This document shows positions 36,469-45,691 of a stretch of DNA of 64,000 bases, piece after piece. Every line of letters starts with the position of its first letter. Position 1 is the first letter of the stretch. The DNA comes from Pseudoclavibacter soli DSM 23366 (GTDB lineage Bacteria; Actinomycetota; Actinomycetes; Actinomycetales; Microbacteriaceae). Location: positions 186,001-250,000 of the forward strand of contig NZ_AUIC01000003.1 of the NCBI RefSeq assembly GCF_000423505.1. Direction: 5' to 3'. The notes beneath the pieces are model-generated. The model was not told where the DNA came from. It did no database searches and saw only the letters and a list, made by a program, of their open reading frames with translations. Made by a program: the position numbers and the translations under genes.

Positions 36469-37873
36469 GCAGGCGCTCCATCAGCCGGGGAAGGATGCCA
36501 TAGATCTGCACACCGAGAGTGAGCACCACGTCACCGGGCTGGGCCGTGGCGACCACTGCATCGACCGCGGCATCCCAGCTTGGCGCATAACGTACGCCGT
36601 CACCGCGAGCCTGCTCGGCCATCCATGCCGCTGTGATACCGGGAATCGGCGTTTCTCGGGCAGCGCAGATGTCGACCACTTCGACCAGGTCTGCCCACTG
36701 TTCGAACACCTCGACGAACTCGCGCGCATGGTCGCGCGTGCGGCTGAACAGATGCGGCTCGAAAATTGCAATCACCCGGTGTGCACCAACCAACTCTCGT
36801 GCGGCGCGCAGCACCGCAGCAACCTCGGTGGGATGATGAGCATAGTCGTCGACCACGGTCACGCCCCGGATCTCGCCCTGTCGATCGAAGCGCCGGGCCG
36901 TGCCTCGATAGCGCCCTGCTGCCAACAACGCCTCGGCAAAGTCGAAGCCGAGCTCGGCGAGCACCGTGGCCACGCCGATCGCGTTGACGGCATTATGTCT
37001 GCCGATCAGCTCCACTTCATCATCAACGCTTGCGGCACCATGTCGGGCGACCTCAATGTGCGAGTGCCAACCGGCCGCTGTGAACGACACGAGCTCAACA
37101 TCGTTGCCGTCACCGGCATCTCCGAACGTGACCAGACGCCGGGCTGCGGCAGACAGGCGCGGCAGAATACTGCGGGTGAGCGGGTCAGACCCGTTGACCA
37201 CAGCAAAGCGCTGAGCCGTGGCCGCGAAGGTGACGAACGCCTCCTCGATTGCCGCAGCGTTGCCATAGTGATCAAGGTGCTCAGTGTCGATGTTGGTGAT
37301 GAGCACACCTTCGGTCGCATAGCGCAAGAACGACCCATCGGACTCATCGGCCTCGATGACGAACAGATCGTCAGTGCCCAGATGCGCGTTGGTGCCGAGC
37401 TGGCTGATGATCGCCCCGTTCACAAAGCTCGGATCATGACCGAGCACCTGCAACGCCGTGATCAACATGCCCGTGCTCGTCGACTTGCCGTGCGCACCGG
37501 CAACGGCGATAGTACGGTGCCCACGGGTGAGCCAGGCTAGGGCCTGCGAGCGATGCAGGATGCGCACACCACGGCTCGCTGCCTCTTGCAGCTCAGGATT
37601 GTCGAGGTGCACCGCCGAAGTCACCACAACGGTGTCGGCCGCGTGCACATGAGCAGCATCGTGCCCAACCCACACAGTGGCCCCTGCAGCCTCCACCGCG
37701 CGCAGATTATCGCTGTCACTGCGGTCTGAACCGCTGACCACGCACCCCTTCTCGGCGAAGAGTCTCGCAATGCCGCTCATTCCAGCGCCACCGGCGCCGA
37801 TGAAGTGTACCCGGCCCAAATCGTTCGGCAGCGGCTGCTGGCTGTAGAAATCACTCACCTGCTGCTCACTCAT
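36461..37873 (-). CDS. murC: UDP-N-acetylmuramate-L-alanine ligase
   Basis: Adds L-alanine, the first residue of the peptidoglycan stem. The 470-aa Mur ligase has the nucleotide-fold opening RVHFIGAGGAGMSGIARLF, ATP loop VAGAHGKSTSTGM (AHGKST, Thr to Ser at one position), EADESDGSFL and NIDTEHLDHYGN, and VVDDYAHHPTEVAAVL. Start overlaps the murG stop by 4 nt (ATGA). The first 18 residues (SEQQVSDFYSQQPLPNDLG) are a short extension. Confidence 0.97.
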   Translation of the reverse strand: MSEQQVSDFYSQQPLPNDLGRVHFIGAGGAGMSGIARLFAEKGCVVSGSDRSDSDNLRAVEAAGATVWVGHDAAHVHAADTVVVTSAVHLDNPELQEAASRGVRILHRSQALAWLTRGHRTIAVAGAHGKSTSTGMLITALQVLGHDPSFVNGAIISQLGTNAHLGTDDLFVIEADESDGSFLRYATEGVLITNIDTEHLDHYGNAAAIEEAFVTFAATAQRFAVVNGSDPLTRSILPRLSAAARRLVTFGDAGDGNDVELVSFTAAGWHSHIEVARHGAASVDDEVELIGRHNAVNAIGVATVLAELGFDFAEALLAAGRYRGTARRFDRQGEIRGVTVVDDYAHHPTEVAAVLRAARELVGAHRVIAIFEPHLFSRTRDHAREFVEVFEQWADLVEVVDICAARETPIPGITAAWMAEQARGDGVRYAPSWDAAVDAVVATAQPGDVVLTLGVQIYGILPRLMERLHG

Positions 37874-38967
37874 GCTGATACTCCTGCGACTCGATCTACC
37901 ACTTCGGCCAGACGCTGCGCCCCGTCGACGATGCCGAACCCTTTGGCATGGTCGCGCAGACTCTGCCGACGAGCATCATCGGCCAACAATGTCAGCAGGT
38001 CGCTGCTCACCCATTCTGGTGTGATCTCCGCATCGGCCACCAGCAGTGCCGCGCCAGCGTCAAGAGCAGGCTGGGCGTTGAGCGCCTGTTCGCCGTTGCC
38101 GTGGGGATACGGCACGTAGACGGTGGGTACCCCCAGTGCCGAGAGCTCAGAGACCGTTGACGCCCCAGATCGCGAGATCGCCAGATCAGCAACAGCCAGC
38201 GCATCTTGCATGTGATTGCAGTAGTCAAGCAGGTGGTAGCCGTCGACATCGGGGTCGTACACGTCGTTGCGCGCGCCAGCGATATGCACAACCTGCCAGC
38301 CGGCGTCGACGATGGTGGCGGCGGATGCCGTGAGCGCCTGATTGAGCTGTCGGGCCCCAAGCGAACCGCCCGTGACCAGCAGCACCGGTCGGTCGTCGAG
38401 GTCGAAGCGACGACGACCCGCCGCCACCAGATCAGCGTCTCGGTCAGCGGCTCGCGCCTCTGCCAAAGCAGCGATCTCCGGTCGCAACGGCATGCCGACG
38501 AGCTCAGCGCCTTTCAGCGGGGTGCCAGGAAACGCCACGGTGACCGCCGCGGCCCGTGCACGAGCCATTTTGTTGGCCATACCCGGTCGAGCGTTCGCCT
38601 CATGAATCACGTACGGCACATGCTCGCGACGCGCAGCAAGGTAGGCCGGCGCTGCGGCATAGCCGCCGAACCCCACGACCACGTCGACTCCTCGAGCGGT
38701 GATCAGCGAACGCACATGCGAAACGATGCGGTTCAGCTCGACCGGAAAGGCCAGTGCTTTCGCCTGCACCCGCCGCGGAAACGGCAGCTTCGGGATAGTG
38801 AGCAGCTCGTAGCCGCGAGCCGGCACCAGTTCTGCCTCAAGCCCCTCGGCCGTGCCGAGCACCAGTATGGTGGCGTCAGGGTGACGACGCTGCAATTCGT
38901 CTGCGGTGGCAAGCAGCGGGTTGACGTGACCGGCAGTGCCTCCGCCAGCCAGCAGATACGTCGTCAT
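37870..38967 (-). CDS. murG: UDP-GlcNAc: lipid I N-acetylglucosaminyltransferase MurG
   Basis: Transfers GlcNAc to lipid I to make lipid II on the inner membrane face. The 365-aa GT28 enzyme starts MTTYLLAGGGTAGHVNPLLA (the GGGTAGH loop), has VVGFGGYAAAPAYLAA, IHEANARPGMANKM, LVTGGSLGARQLNQAL and ISRSGASTVSELSALGVP with the UDP-binding block and PYPHGNGEQALNA. It overlaps ftsW and murC by 4 nt each. Confidence 0.97.
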   Translation of the reverse strand: MTTYLLAGGGTAGHVNPLLATADELQRRHPDATILVLGTAEGLEAELVPARGYELLTIPKLPFPRRVQAKALAFPVELNRIVSHVRSLITARGVDVVVGFGGYAAAPAYLAARREHVPYVIHEANARPGMANKMARARAAAVTVAFPGTPLKGAELVGMPLRPEIAALAEARAADRDADLVAAGRRRFDLDDRPVLLVTGGSLGARQLNQALTASAATIVDAGWQVVHIAGARNDVYDPDVDGYHLLDYCNHMQDALAVADLAISRSGASTVSELSALGVPTVYVPYPHGNGEQALNAQPALDAGAALLVADAEITPEWVSSDLLTLLADDARRQSLRDHAKGFGIVDGAQRLAEVVDRVAGVSA

Positions 38968-40109
38968 GAGGGTGTCCTCTCTCTTCGTGCGATGCCGAGC
39001 ACCACACCCATGATCGCGGTGGTCGCCAGCAGTGACGACCCACCGTTAGAGATCAGCGGCAGCGGCACACCGAGCACTGGAAGCAGTCCGAGCACCACAG
39101 CGATGTTCACCATGGCCTGCCCCACAATCCACACTAGAGCGCCGGCGACGACGATCTGAGCGAACGGGTCGTCGCGCACTTGGTTGAACAGTCGCACGAG
39201 CGCAATGGCCAACAGCACGAACAACACGATCAGCACCATCGCACCGACCATCCCGAGCTCTTCACCGATGATCGCGAAGATGAAGTCGTTCTCGGCCGCG
39301 GGCAGCCATGCCCACTTCGATTTGGAGTTGCCGAGACCGACACCGAACAACCCGCCACTGGCCAGGGCCCAAGTGCCATGGGTGGTCTGCCAGCAGCTGC
39401 CCATATAGTCGGAGCACCCTGAGGAGTCGAGCCACGAGGAGATGCGGCTGAGCCGGTTGCTGCTGCCAGCGACAAAGACCGCCGCAACCAGAGCGGCAGC
39501 AGCCGCGAGCAGGCCGATGAACCGCAGCGGTACTCGCCCGGCGAAAAAACACCCGACCGCGATGATCACCATCATCATCGCAGTGCCCAAGTCGTGGCCG
39601 AGCATGACCAGGCCCGCGCTCAGCGCGACCGGCGGCAACGCTCTGCCCGCGAAGTAGCGCAGATCGATCAGTCGCTCAGGATCGTCAGAGAGCACCTTGG
39701 CCAGCCACAGCACCAAAGCCCCCTTCAGAAACTCTGACGGCTGCACGCTGATACCGCCCAAACTGATCCAGTTCGTATTGCCCCCCGAGGAGGCTCCCAA
39801 GGAGGTGAATACCACCAGCCCCTGAGCAGCCAGCCCCACTGCGAGGATGCGCCCGGCCCATTTGCGTACGGTCTCGGTTGACACTCGCGCCAGCAGAATC
39901 ATCACCGGCACACCGAGGATCGCCGCCGCGCCCTGACGGATGAACACTCGGAAGAAGTCGCTGGAGCTGTTGTACGAGTCGATCGACGAGGCCGAGAGCA
40001 CCATGATCAAGCCGAACAGCAGCAGCAGAATCATCAGTCCGAGGATTTGGCCGTACAGCGCACTCGTGCGCGCCGGTGCATTCCCCAAACGCAGCCGGGT
40101 GATGCGCAT
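38964..40109 (-). CDS. ftsW: SEDS peptidoglycan glycosyltransferase FtsW
   Basis: Septal glycan polymerase that works with FtsI. I take the ATG at 40109 (MRITRLRLGNAPARTS), which overlaps the murD stop as TGATG; the longer frame upstream is antisense-like and lacks a ribosome site. The 381-aa product has about ten membrane helices with ISVQPSEFLKGALVLWLA, GHDLGTAMMMVI, AENDFIFAIIGEELGM and the C-terminal PLPLISNGGSSLLATTAIMG, all SEDS signatures. A Cys-containing extracellular loop (DSSGCSDYMGSCWQTTHG) may form a disulfide. Confidence 0.96.
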   Translation of the reverse strand: MRITRLRLGNAPARTSALYGQILGLMILLLLFGLIMVLSASSIDSYNSSSDFFRVFIRQGAAAILGVPVMILLARVSTETVRKWAGRILAVGLAAQGLVVFTSLGASSGGNTNWISLGGISVQPSEFLKGALVLWLAKVLSDDPERLIDLRYFAGRALPPVALSAGLVMLGHDLGTAMMMVIIAVGCFFAGRVPLRFIGLLAAAAALVAAVFVAGSSNRLSRISSWLDSSGCSDYMGSCWQTTHGTWALASGGLFGVGLGNSKSKWAWLPAAENDFIFAIIGEELGMVGAMVLIVLFVLLAIALVRLFNQVRDDPFAQIVVAGALVWIVGQAMVNIAVVLGLLPVLGVPLPLISNGGSSLLATTAIMGVVLGIARRERTPS

Positions 40110-41560
40110 CACTCGCGCCTGTCGGCAGCGATCACTTCGACCGCAGAGGCGAACAGGTCGCCGCGCTGAGCATAACTGCGAAACTGATCCCAAGAGGCGG
40201 TGCCGGGTGCCAACAACACCACGTCACCGGGCTTGGCCAACATCTGTGCCTGTTCAACGGCAGAGCGCATGATCTGCGCGGGCTGGTCGGCCGTCACCTC
40301 AACCACCGGCACCTGCGGAGCCAGCGCGGCGAACTCCTCAAGCAGCGTTGCGCGCTCAGCGCCGATGACCACCATGCCACGCAGGCGATGTGCCTCCGCA
40401 GCGATCAGGGGGCCCAAATCGTTGCCTTTCAGCAGGCCGCCGGCAATCCAGACGATTGACTCGAACCCTTGGAGCGAAACGTGGGCAGCGTGCGGATTCG
40501 TCGCCTTGGAATCATCGATGTAGACCACTCCGTCGACCTCGCCGACAGGGGTGATGCGATGCGCATCGGTGTGAAATTCATCAAGAGCTGCGGCAATCGA
40601 CTGCGGGGCGACATGAAGCGAACGAGCCAGCGCCGCCGCGGCGAGCACGTCGTCAAGCAAGTGCGGCAGCGCCAGCCCGTGCTGGGCCAGCGCTTCGGTC
40701 GTGGTCAGCTCAAGCGCCGAGTTGCGTCGATCGGCCAGAAACGCGCGGTCGACGAGTGTGCCCTCGACGATGCCCAGCTCACTGACGGAGGGTACTCCCC
40801 TGGTCACGCCGATGGCACGAGCGCCCTCGACGACGTCGGCGTCTTCGACCATCGTTCGGATGCGCTCGTCTGCGGTTGGATACACGCAGGCGCACTGCAC
40901 GTGCTCGTACACTCGAGCTTTGGCCTGGGCGTAGGCCTGGAGGCTGCCATGCCAGTCGATGTGATCACTGGCCACATTGAGACAGACCGCTGCCCATGGG
41001 CTGATCGAGTGCAGGTAGTGCAGCTGAAAACTCGACAGTTCGAGAACGATCACGTCGTAGGGCACCGGCTCGCGCACCAGATCGAGCACCGGCACTCCGA
41101 TATTGCCGGCGTAGGCCGCGCGCAGGCCACCGGCCACCAGCATGGCTGTGGTCATCTCGACGGTGGTGGTCTTGCCGTTCGTGCCTGTGACTGCCAACCA
41201 CTTCGTGGCCAGCCCGCGGCGACGCTGCAGCCACCACGCGATGTCGATATCGGTCAGCAGCGGCACCGCGTGCGCGGTGGCCCACTGCACAGCCGGATGA
41301 TGCGGCGCGAACCCGGGCGAGACCACAATGACTGCTGGGGCGAACTCGTCAAGAGCCGACACCATGTCATCATCGGCATCAGTCTGCTGCCACTGGGCTC
41401 CGAGTACCCCGACCAAGTCGATATGCTCGGCACTGGCCGCACGGGCGAGGGCCAGCACCTGTGCCCCCTGTTCGACCAACGTGTCGACCACCGAGAACCC
41501 GGTGACGCTCAGGCCGAGCACCGCCACCCGCTGGCCGTCGAAGTCGAGCTCTGTCGTCAT
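40109..41560 (-). CDS. murD: UDP-N-acetylmuramoyl-L-alanine:D-glutamate ligase
   Basis: Adds D-glutamate to the stem peptide. Start ATG 41560 (MTTELDFDGQRVAVLGLSV) overlaps the mraY stop as ATGA; the open frame extends far upstream inside mraY but that part is a shadow. The 483-aa protein has AVTGTNGKTTTVEMTTAML (ATP loop), YAGNIGVPVLDL, LNVASDHIDWHGSLQAY, and YIDDSKATNPHAAHVSL with IVWIAGGLLKGNDLGPL, all MurD blocks. Confidence 0.97.
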   Translation of the reverse strand: MTTELDFDGQRVAVLGLSVTGFSVVDTLVEQGAQVLALARAASAEHIDLVGVLGAQWQQTDADDDMVSALDEFAPAVIVVSPGFAPHHPAVQWATAHAVPLLTDIDIAWWLQRRRGLATKWLAVTGTNGKTTTVEMTTAMLVAGGLRAAYAGNIGVPVLDLVREPVPYDVIVLELSSFQLHYLHSISPWAAVCLNVASDHIDWHGSLQAYAQAKARVYEHVQCACVYPTADERIRTMVEDADVVEGARAIGVTRGVPSVSELGIVEGTLVDRAFLADRRNSALELTTTEALAQHGLALPHLLDDVLAAAALARSLHVAPQSIAAALDEFHTDAHRITPVGEVDGVVYIDDSKATNPHAAHVSLQGFESIVWIAGGLLKGNDLGPLIAAEAHRLRGMVVIGAERATLLEEFAALAPQVPVVEVTADQPAQIMRSAVEQAQMLAKPGDVVLLAPGTASWDQFRSYAQRGDLFASAVEVIAADRRE

Positions 41561-42651
41561 CGTGTCGTCACCACCCATTGTGCGTAGAAGATTGCCAGAC
41601 CAGCCGCGGCCAAGATTCCGGCCAGAATCCAGAAGCGAACCACAACCGTCACCTGAGCCCATCCTTTGAGCTCGAAATGATGGTGCAACGGCGCCATCAA
41701 GAACACTCTGCGACCACCGGAGATCTTGAAATAGCCGATCTGGATGAGCGACGAGAGCAACGCGACCACGAAGACTCCGCCGATAATCACCGACAGAATC
41801 TCGGTGCGCGTCACGATGGCAACTGCCGCGAAGGCACCACCGAGCGCCAGCGACCCGGTGTCTCCCATGAAGATCTGCGCCGGCGAAGTGTTCCACCAGA
41901 GAAAACCGATCAATGAAGCCACGATCGCGATAACGATCATGAGCACGTCAAGCGGATCACGCACCTCGTAGCACTGCCCGATCTCGGGTGTGACCGCACG
42001 CTGACAGTCTTGGTTGAACTGCCAGAAAGCCAGCGCACCATAGGCGCCAAAACTCAGAATGCCGACGCCCGCGGCCAAGCCGTCGAGACCGTCGGTCAGG
42101 TTCACCGCATTAGAGAAGCCCGCGACAATGCCGTAGACCCAGATGAAGAACAGGATGGCCCCGGGCACGACGCCCCAAGTGAACAGATCGATCGGCAAAT
42201 CTCGCAGAAACGAGATATGACCCGACCCCGGAGTGACGCCCTCGGCATCGGGAAAGATGAGCACGCCCCAAGCGAACAGCGCGGTGACCGCCAGCTGGCC
42301 GATGAGTTTGGCCGCCGGAGTCAGACCCAGCGAGCGATGATTGTGCACCTTGATGTAGTCGTCAACAAAGCCGATCGCCCCCATGCCCACCATGAGCATG
42401 AGAATGAGCATGCCCGTGGCTGAAGGAGTGGTATCGGTCAGCGCTTTGCCCCCGAGGTAGGCCACCACCGTGGCCAAGATGATCACGATACCGCCCATCG
42501 TGGGCGTGCCGCGCTTGGTCAGATGTGTTTTGGGGCCGTCTTCACGGATGAACTGTCCCCACTCGAGACGGTGGGCCAGCCGGATGAACAACGGCATGCC
42601 GAACAGCGAGACGAACAGGGCGATGCCTGCGGCGATGATGACGCTGATCAC
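41557..42651 (-). CDS. mraY: Phospho-N-acetylmuramoyl-pentapeptide transferase MraY
   Basis: Makes lipid I by moving phospho-MurNAc-pentapeptide to undecaprenyl phosphate. The 364-aa integral membrane protein (about ten helices) has KRGTPTMGGIVIILATVVAYL, GFVDDYIKVHNHRSLGL (catalytic Asp pair), NAVNLTDGLDGLAAG, FMGDTGSLALGGAFA and MAPLHHHFELKGW with the HHH motif. Start is GTG overlapping the murF stop. Confidence 0.98.
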   Translation of the reverse strand: MISVIIAAGIALFVSLFGMPLFIRLAHRLEWGQFIREDGPKTHLTKRGTPTMGGIVIILATVVAYLGGKALTDTTPSATGMLILMLMVGMGAIGFVDDYIKVHNHRSLGLTPAAKLIGQLAVTALFAWGVLIFPDAEGVTPGSGHISFLRDLPIDLFTWGVVPGAILFFIWVYGIVAGFSNAVNLTDGLDGLAAGVGILSFGAYGALAFWQFNQDCQRAVTPEIGQCYEVRDPLDVLMIVIAIVASLIGFLWWNTSPAQIFMGDTGSLALGGAFAAVAIVTRTEILSVIIGGVFVVALLSSLIQIGYFKISGGRRVFLMAPLHHHFELKGWAQVTVVVRFWILAGILAAAGLAIFYAQWVVTTR

Positions 42652-44051
42652 TCGGTCACCTCGCCAGCCGCCAACCGGTCGCCTAAGAATCGCAGCCCGG
42701 AGGCGTTCGAGGATTTGACCAGTGCAATGTCACCGGCGCGAAGCCGAGGTTCGAGCCAGGCCAGCGCCTCATCGACGTTTTCGCAGTACACGGCTTCTCC
42801 TCCCCATGACCCCTCCTGCTCGGCGGCAAGAAAGATCTGACGGGCTTCGGCCCCGACCACGACCAATTGGTCGATGTTGAGGCGCACGACATCGCGCCCA
42901 ACCTTATCGTGCTCATCGGCACTGACAGCGCCCAACTCGCTCATGGCGCCGAGAACCGCGAATGTACGGTGACCGGCCCGGCCGAGATCGGCCAGCGTGC
43001 GCAGTGCCGCATGCATCGACCCCGGACTCGCGTTGTAGGCGTCATTGATGATCGTGACATCGTCATCACGACGCAGCGCCTGCATGCGCCACCGCTCGCC
43101 ACCGGTCAGACTCTGCAGCCCCTCTGCAATAGCTTGCCCGGTCATGCCGACGGTCAGTGCGACCGCTGTTGCAGCGGCGATGTTGTAGGCATTGTGCTCG
43201 CCGAGCAGACGTACCGGCGCCGTCAGCTCGGTATCGCCGACTCCCAGTCGCACGTCTACTCCGGCTGCGGTGGGGCGCACATCGAGAATGCGCACGTCAG
43301 CGGTGGGATGCTGACCGAACCAGGTGATCGCAGCGCTGGTGTGCTCTGCCATGGCACGCACCTGCGGATCATCGGCGTTGAGTACAGCAGTGCCCGACGC
43401 CGGCAGTGATTCGATCAGCTCTTGTTTGGCAATACGAATGTTGTCGACCGAGCCGAACTCCCCCACATGTGCCAGCCCGACCTGCAGTTCAACGCCGATG
43501 TCTGGTCGGGCGACTGATGACAGGTAGCGCAGGTCACCGATGTGGCTTGCCCCCATCTCAACGATGACAAACCGAGTCGTCAGATCGGTGCGCAGCATAC
43601 TCAGCGGCGCGCCGACTTCGTTGTTGAATGACTGCTCAGGAAACACCGTCGGGCCGAGCGAAGTCAGCAGATGCGCCAAGATGCGCTTGGTCGTGGTTTT
43701 GCCGGCCGAGCCGGTGATGCCGATCACCCGTTCGAGGCTGCCGTGTGCCCTGGCCACGTCGAGCACGTGGCGAGCCAGATCACCCAAGGCCCGAGTTGAG
43801 TCGGCGACCACGAGTTGGGCGATGTCGACGTCGAGTGGATGCTCGACCACGGCAGCGACCGCACCAGCGGCCCGCGCGGGTTCCACGTGGTCGTGCCCGT
43901 CAGCGTGTTCGCCCAGGCGCGCGACAAACAGCGCTCCGTCGACGACCTGCCGGGAGTCGGTCACGACCGGCCCGCGCACCTCCAACGTCGGATCACCGAT
44001 GATCTCGGCGCCGAGTGCTGCTGCCAGTTCAGTGAGTGTCTGTGTGATCAT
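42648..44051 (-). CDS. murF: UDP-MurNAc-tripeptide:D-Ala-D-Ala ligase
   Basis: Completes the pentapeptide precursor by adding D-Ala-D-Ala. The 467-aa protein has the MurE/F N-terminal substrate domain, GITGSAGKTTTKRILAHLL (ATP loop), EMGASHIGDLRYLSSVARPD, AVTxNADD-type ASGTAVLNADDP, INDAYNASPGSMHAALR and the C-terminal VKSSNASGLRFLGDRL. ATG overlaps the murE stop by 4 nt. Confidence 0.97.
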   Translation of the reverse strand: MITQTLTELAAALGAEIIGDPTLEVRGPVVTDSRQVVDGALFVARLGEHADGHDHVEPARAAGAVAAVVEHPLDVDIAQLVVADSTRALGDLARHVLDVARAHGSLERVIGITGSAGKTTTKRILAHLLTSLGPTVFPEQSFNNEVGAPLSMLRTDLTTRFVIVEMGASHIGDLRYLSSVARPDIGVELQVGLAHVGEFGSVDNIRIAKQELIESLPASGTAVLNADDPQVRAMAEHTSAAITWFGQHPTADVRILDVRPTAAGVDVRLGVGDTELTAPVRLLGEHNAYNIAAATAVALTVGMTGQAIAEGLQSLTGGERWRMQALRRDDDVTIINDAYNASPGSMHAALRTLADLGRAGHRTFAVLGAMSELGAVSADEHDKVGRDVVRLNIDQLVVVGAEARQIFLAAEQEGSWGGEAVYCENVDEALAWLEPRLRAGDIALVKSSNASGLRFLGDRLAAGEVTE

Positions 44052-45673
44052 GCGTCGGCCTGTGTGTCATGGTGCGGATGAGGAATCACCAGCTGTTCGG
44101 CTGGTGCCTGACCGCCTCGGGGGGATCGATTGGGCGGAAAACCTGCTTCGCGCAGCGCTTCACGAGCCGCACCACGGGAGGAGTACGGCAGTTTGTTGCC
44201 ACGAACCTCGTGGTAGTCCTCGTCGCCAGGCCCGCAGACGATGATCGTGTCATCGGGCTGTGCCAGGGCGATGGCAGCACGAATGGCCGCGGCGGGGTCG
44301 GCGACCTCGTGCACCTCGGCAGGATGCCGGGCATCGGCAGCACCGTCGATCAACGCCTGACGGATGGTCGCCGGGTCTTCAAATCGTGGGTTGATGTCGT
44401 TGACCACCACCACATCGGCCAATTCGCTGGTGACCATGCCCATGTCGTGACGCTTATAGGGGTCGCGCCCGCCGTCAGCACCCAGAATCACGATCAGGCG
44501 CCCCGCGCCGACCTGTCGCCGCACTGCAGCCAGGGTTCGTTCGAGTGCATCGGTGGTGTGTGCGTAGTCGACGAAGAACGTAGGCCCGGTCTCACCAGAG
44601 ACGCGCTCAAGGCGGCCTGGCAGATACACTCCGGCCAGCACGTGATCGTTCAGAGCTGCCTCAAGAGCGTGCTGATCAATGCCAGCCTCGACCAGCATCA
44701 CGATGGCCAGTGCTGCGTTGACCGCCATGTGCGCACCGGGCACGGCGAGCACGATGGGCCAGCGCTGCCCGGCTGGGCCGGCAAGCGTGGCAGTAGAACC
44801 ATCGCGGGCATCCTGCTGGTCGATCACGCGCCACTGCGCGTCTTCAGCCTGCCCGATCGTGGTCACCGGCAGCGGTGTGTCAGCGGCCAGACGCCGCCCC
44901 CACTCGCTCTCGAGAGAGATCACGGCCCGCTCAGCACGCTCGGGCACGAACAGATCTCGCTTGGCCTCGTAATAGTGCTGCATGTCGCCGTATTCGTCGA
45001 GATGCTCGGGGCTGAGATTGGTGAACCCCACCACGGCAAAGCGCACCCCGTCGATGCGGTGTCTGGTGACCGCCTGAGCAGAGACCTCGATCAGCAGATC
45101 GTCGGCGCCGATTTCGCGCATGCTGGCCAGCAGAGCATGCAGCTCACTCGCCTCGGGCGTCGTCAGCGCACTGCCGAACACGTGCTCACCCACATGGCGC
45201 TCAACTGTGGTGCTCAATCCGGTGCGGTGGCCAGCATGACCGAGCAGGGCCTCCATGAAATAGGTCGTGGAGGTCTTGCCGTTGGTGCCTGTGACGCCGA
45301 GCACAGGCACATCGAGCTGGTCAGTGCCGTAGATGCGCGCGGCAACCTCACCAAGTCGCGTACGAGGCTCGGGAACAATCAGCACCGGCAGATCAGTGAC
45401 TCCAGCTTGGGCGATCAGCTCGGCACCATGCTCATCGGTGAGCAGAGCCACTGCCCCTTGCGCCCGAGCCTGCTCGGCAAACTTGGCTCCGTGAGTGTGC
45501 TGCCCGGGCAGCCCGACAAACAGATCGCCCGGTCGCACCTCGTTGCCAGAGATCGTGACTCCGCTGACGATTGCAGCAGCATCGCAAGAAAGGCCCAGCC
45601 CCTTCGCCAGGTCAGCGACGGTGAGGCCGGGGGTGCGTTGAGGGCGGACATGCTGTGCGGAACGAGTTGACAC
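44048..45673 (-). CDS. murE: UDP-MurNAc-L-Ala-D-Glu ligase adding the third residue (MurE)
   Basis: Adds the diamino acid at position 3 of the stem. The 541-aa protein carries LGVTGTNGKTSTTYFMEALL (ATP loop, residues about 125-144), EVSAQAVTRHRIDG, NLSPEHLDEYGDM and FVDYAHTTDALERTLAAV. The usual DNPR substrate motif (mDAP type) is INPR here: residues 425-430 read NDINPR, with Ile427 where Asp is expected, Asn428 and Arg430 kept. Actinobacteria of this group often use Lys, Orn or diaminobutyrate, so the third residue cannot be named from this sequence. Eighteen bp after the ftsI start region, in the dcw operon. Confidence 0.96.
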   Translation of the reverse strand: MSTRSAQHVRPQRTPGLTVADLAKGLGLSCDAAAIVSGVTISGNEVRPGDLFVGLPGQHTHGAKFAEQARAQGAVALLTDEHGAELIAQAGVTDLPVLIVPEPRTRLGEVAARIYGTDQLDVPVLGVTGTNGKTSTTYFMEALLGHAGHRTGLSTTVERHVGEHVFGSALTTPEASELHALLASMREIGADDLLIEVSAQAVTRHRIDGVRFAVVGFTNLSPEHLDEYGDMQHYYEAKRDLFVPERAERAVISLESEWGRRLAADTPLPVTTIGQAEDAQWRVIDQQDARDGSTATLAGPAGQRWPIVLAVPGAHMAVNAALAIVMLVEAGIDQHALEAALNDHVLAGVYLPGRLERVSGETGPTFFVDYAHTTDALERTLAAVRRQVGAGRLIVILGADGGRDPYKRHDMGMVTSELADVVVVNDINPRFEDPATIRQALIDGAADARHPAEVHEVADPAAAIRAAIALAQPDDTIIVCGPGDEDYHEVRGNKLPYSSRGAAREALREAGFPPNRSPRGGQAPAEQLVIPHPHHDTQADA

Positions 45674-45691
45674 CGATCTATTCTCCCACGC

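Noticed and set aside
41561-41896. N-terminal extension of murD inside mraY
   Set aside because: The extra 112 codons are the mraY sequence read in another frame; the ATG at 41560 overlaps the mraY stop and starts the conserved Mur fold.
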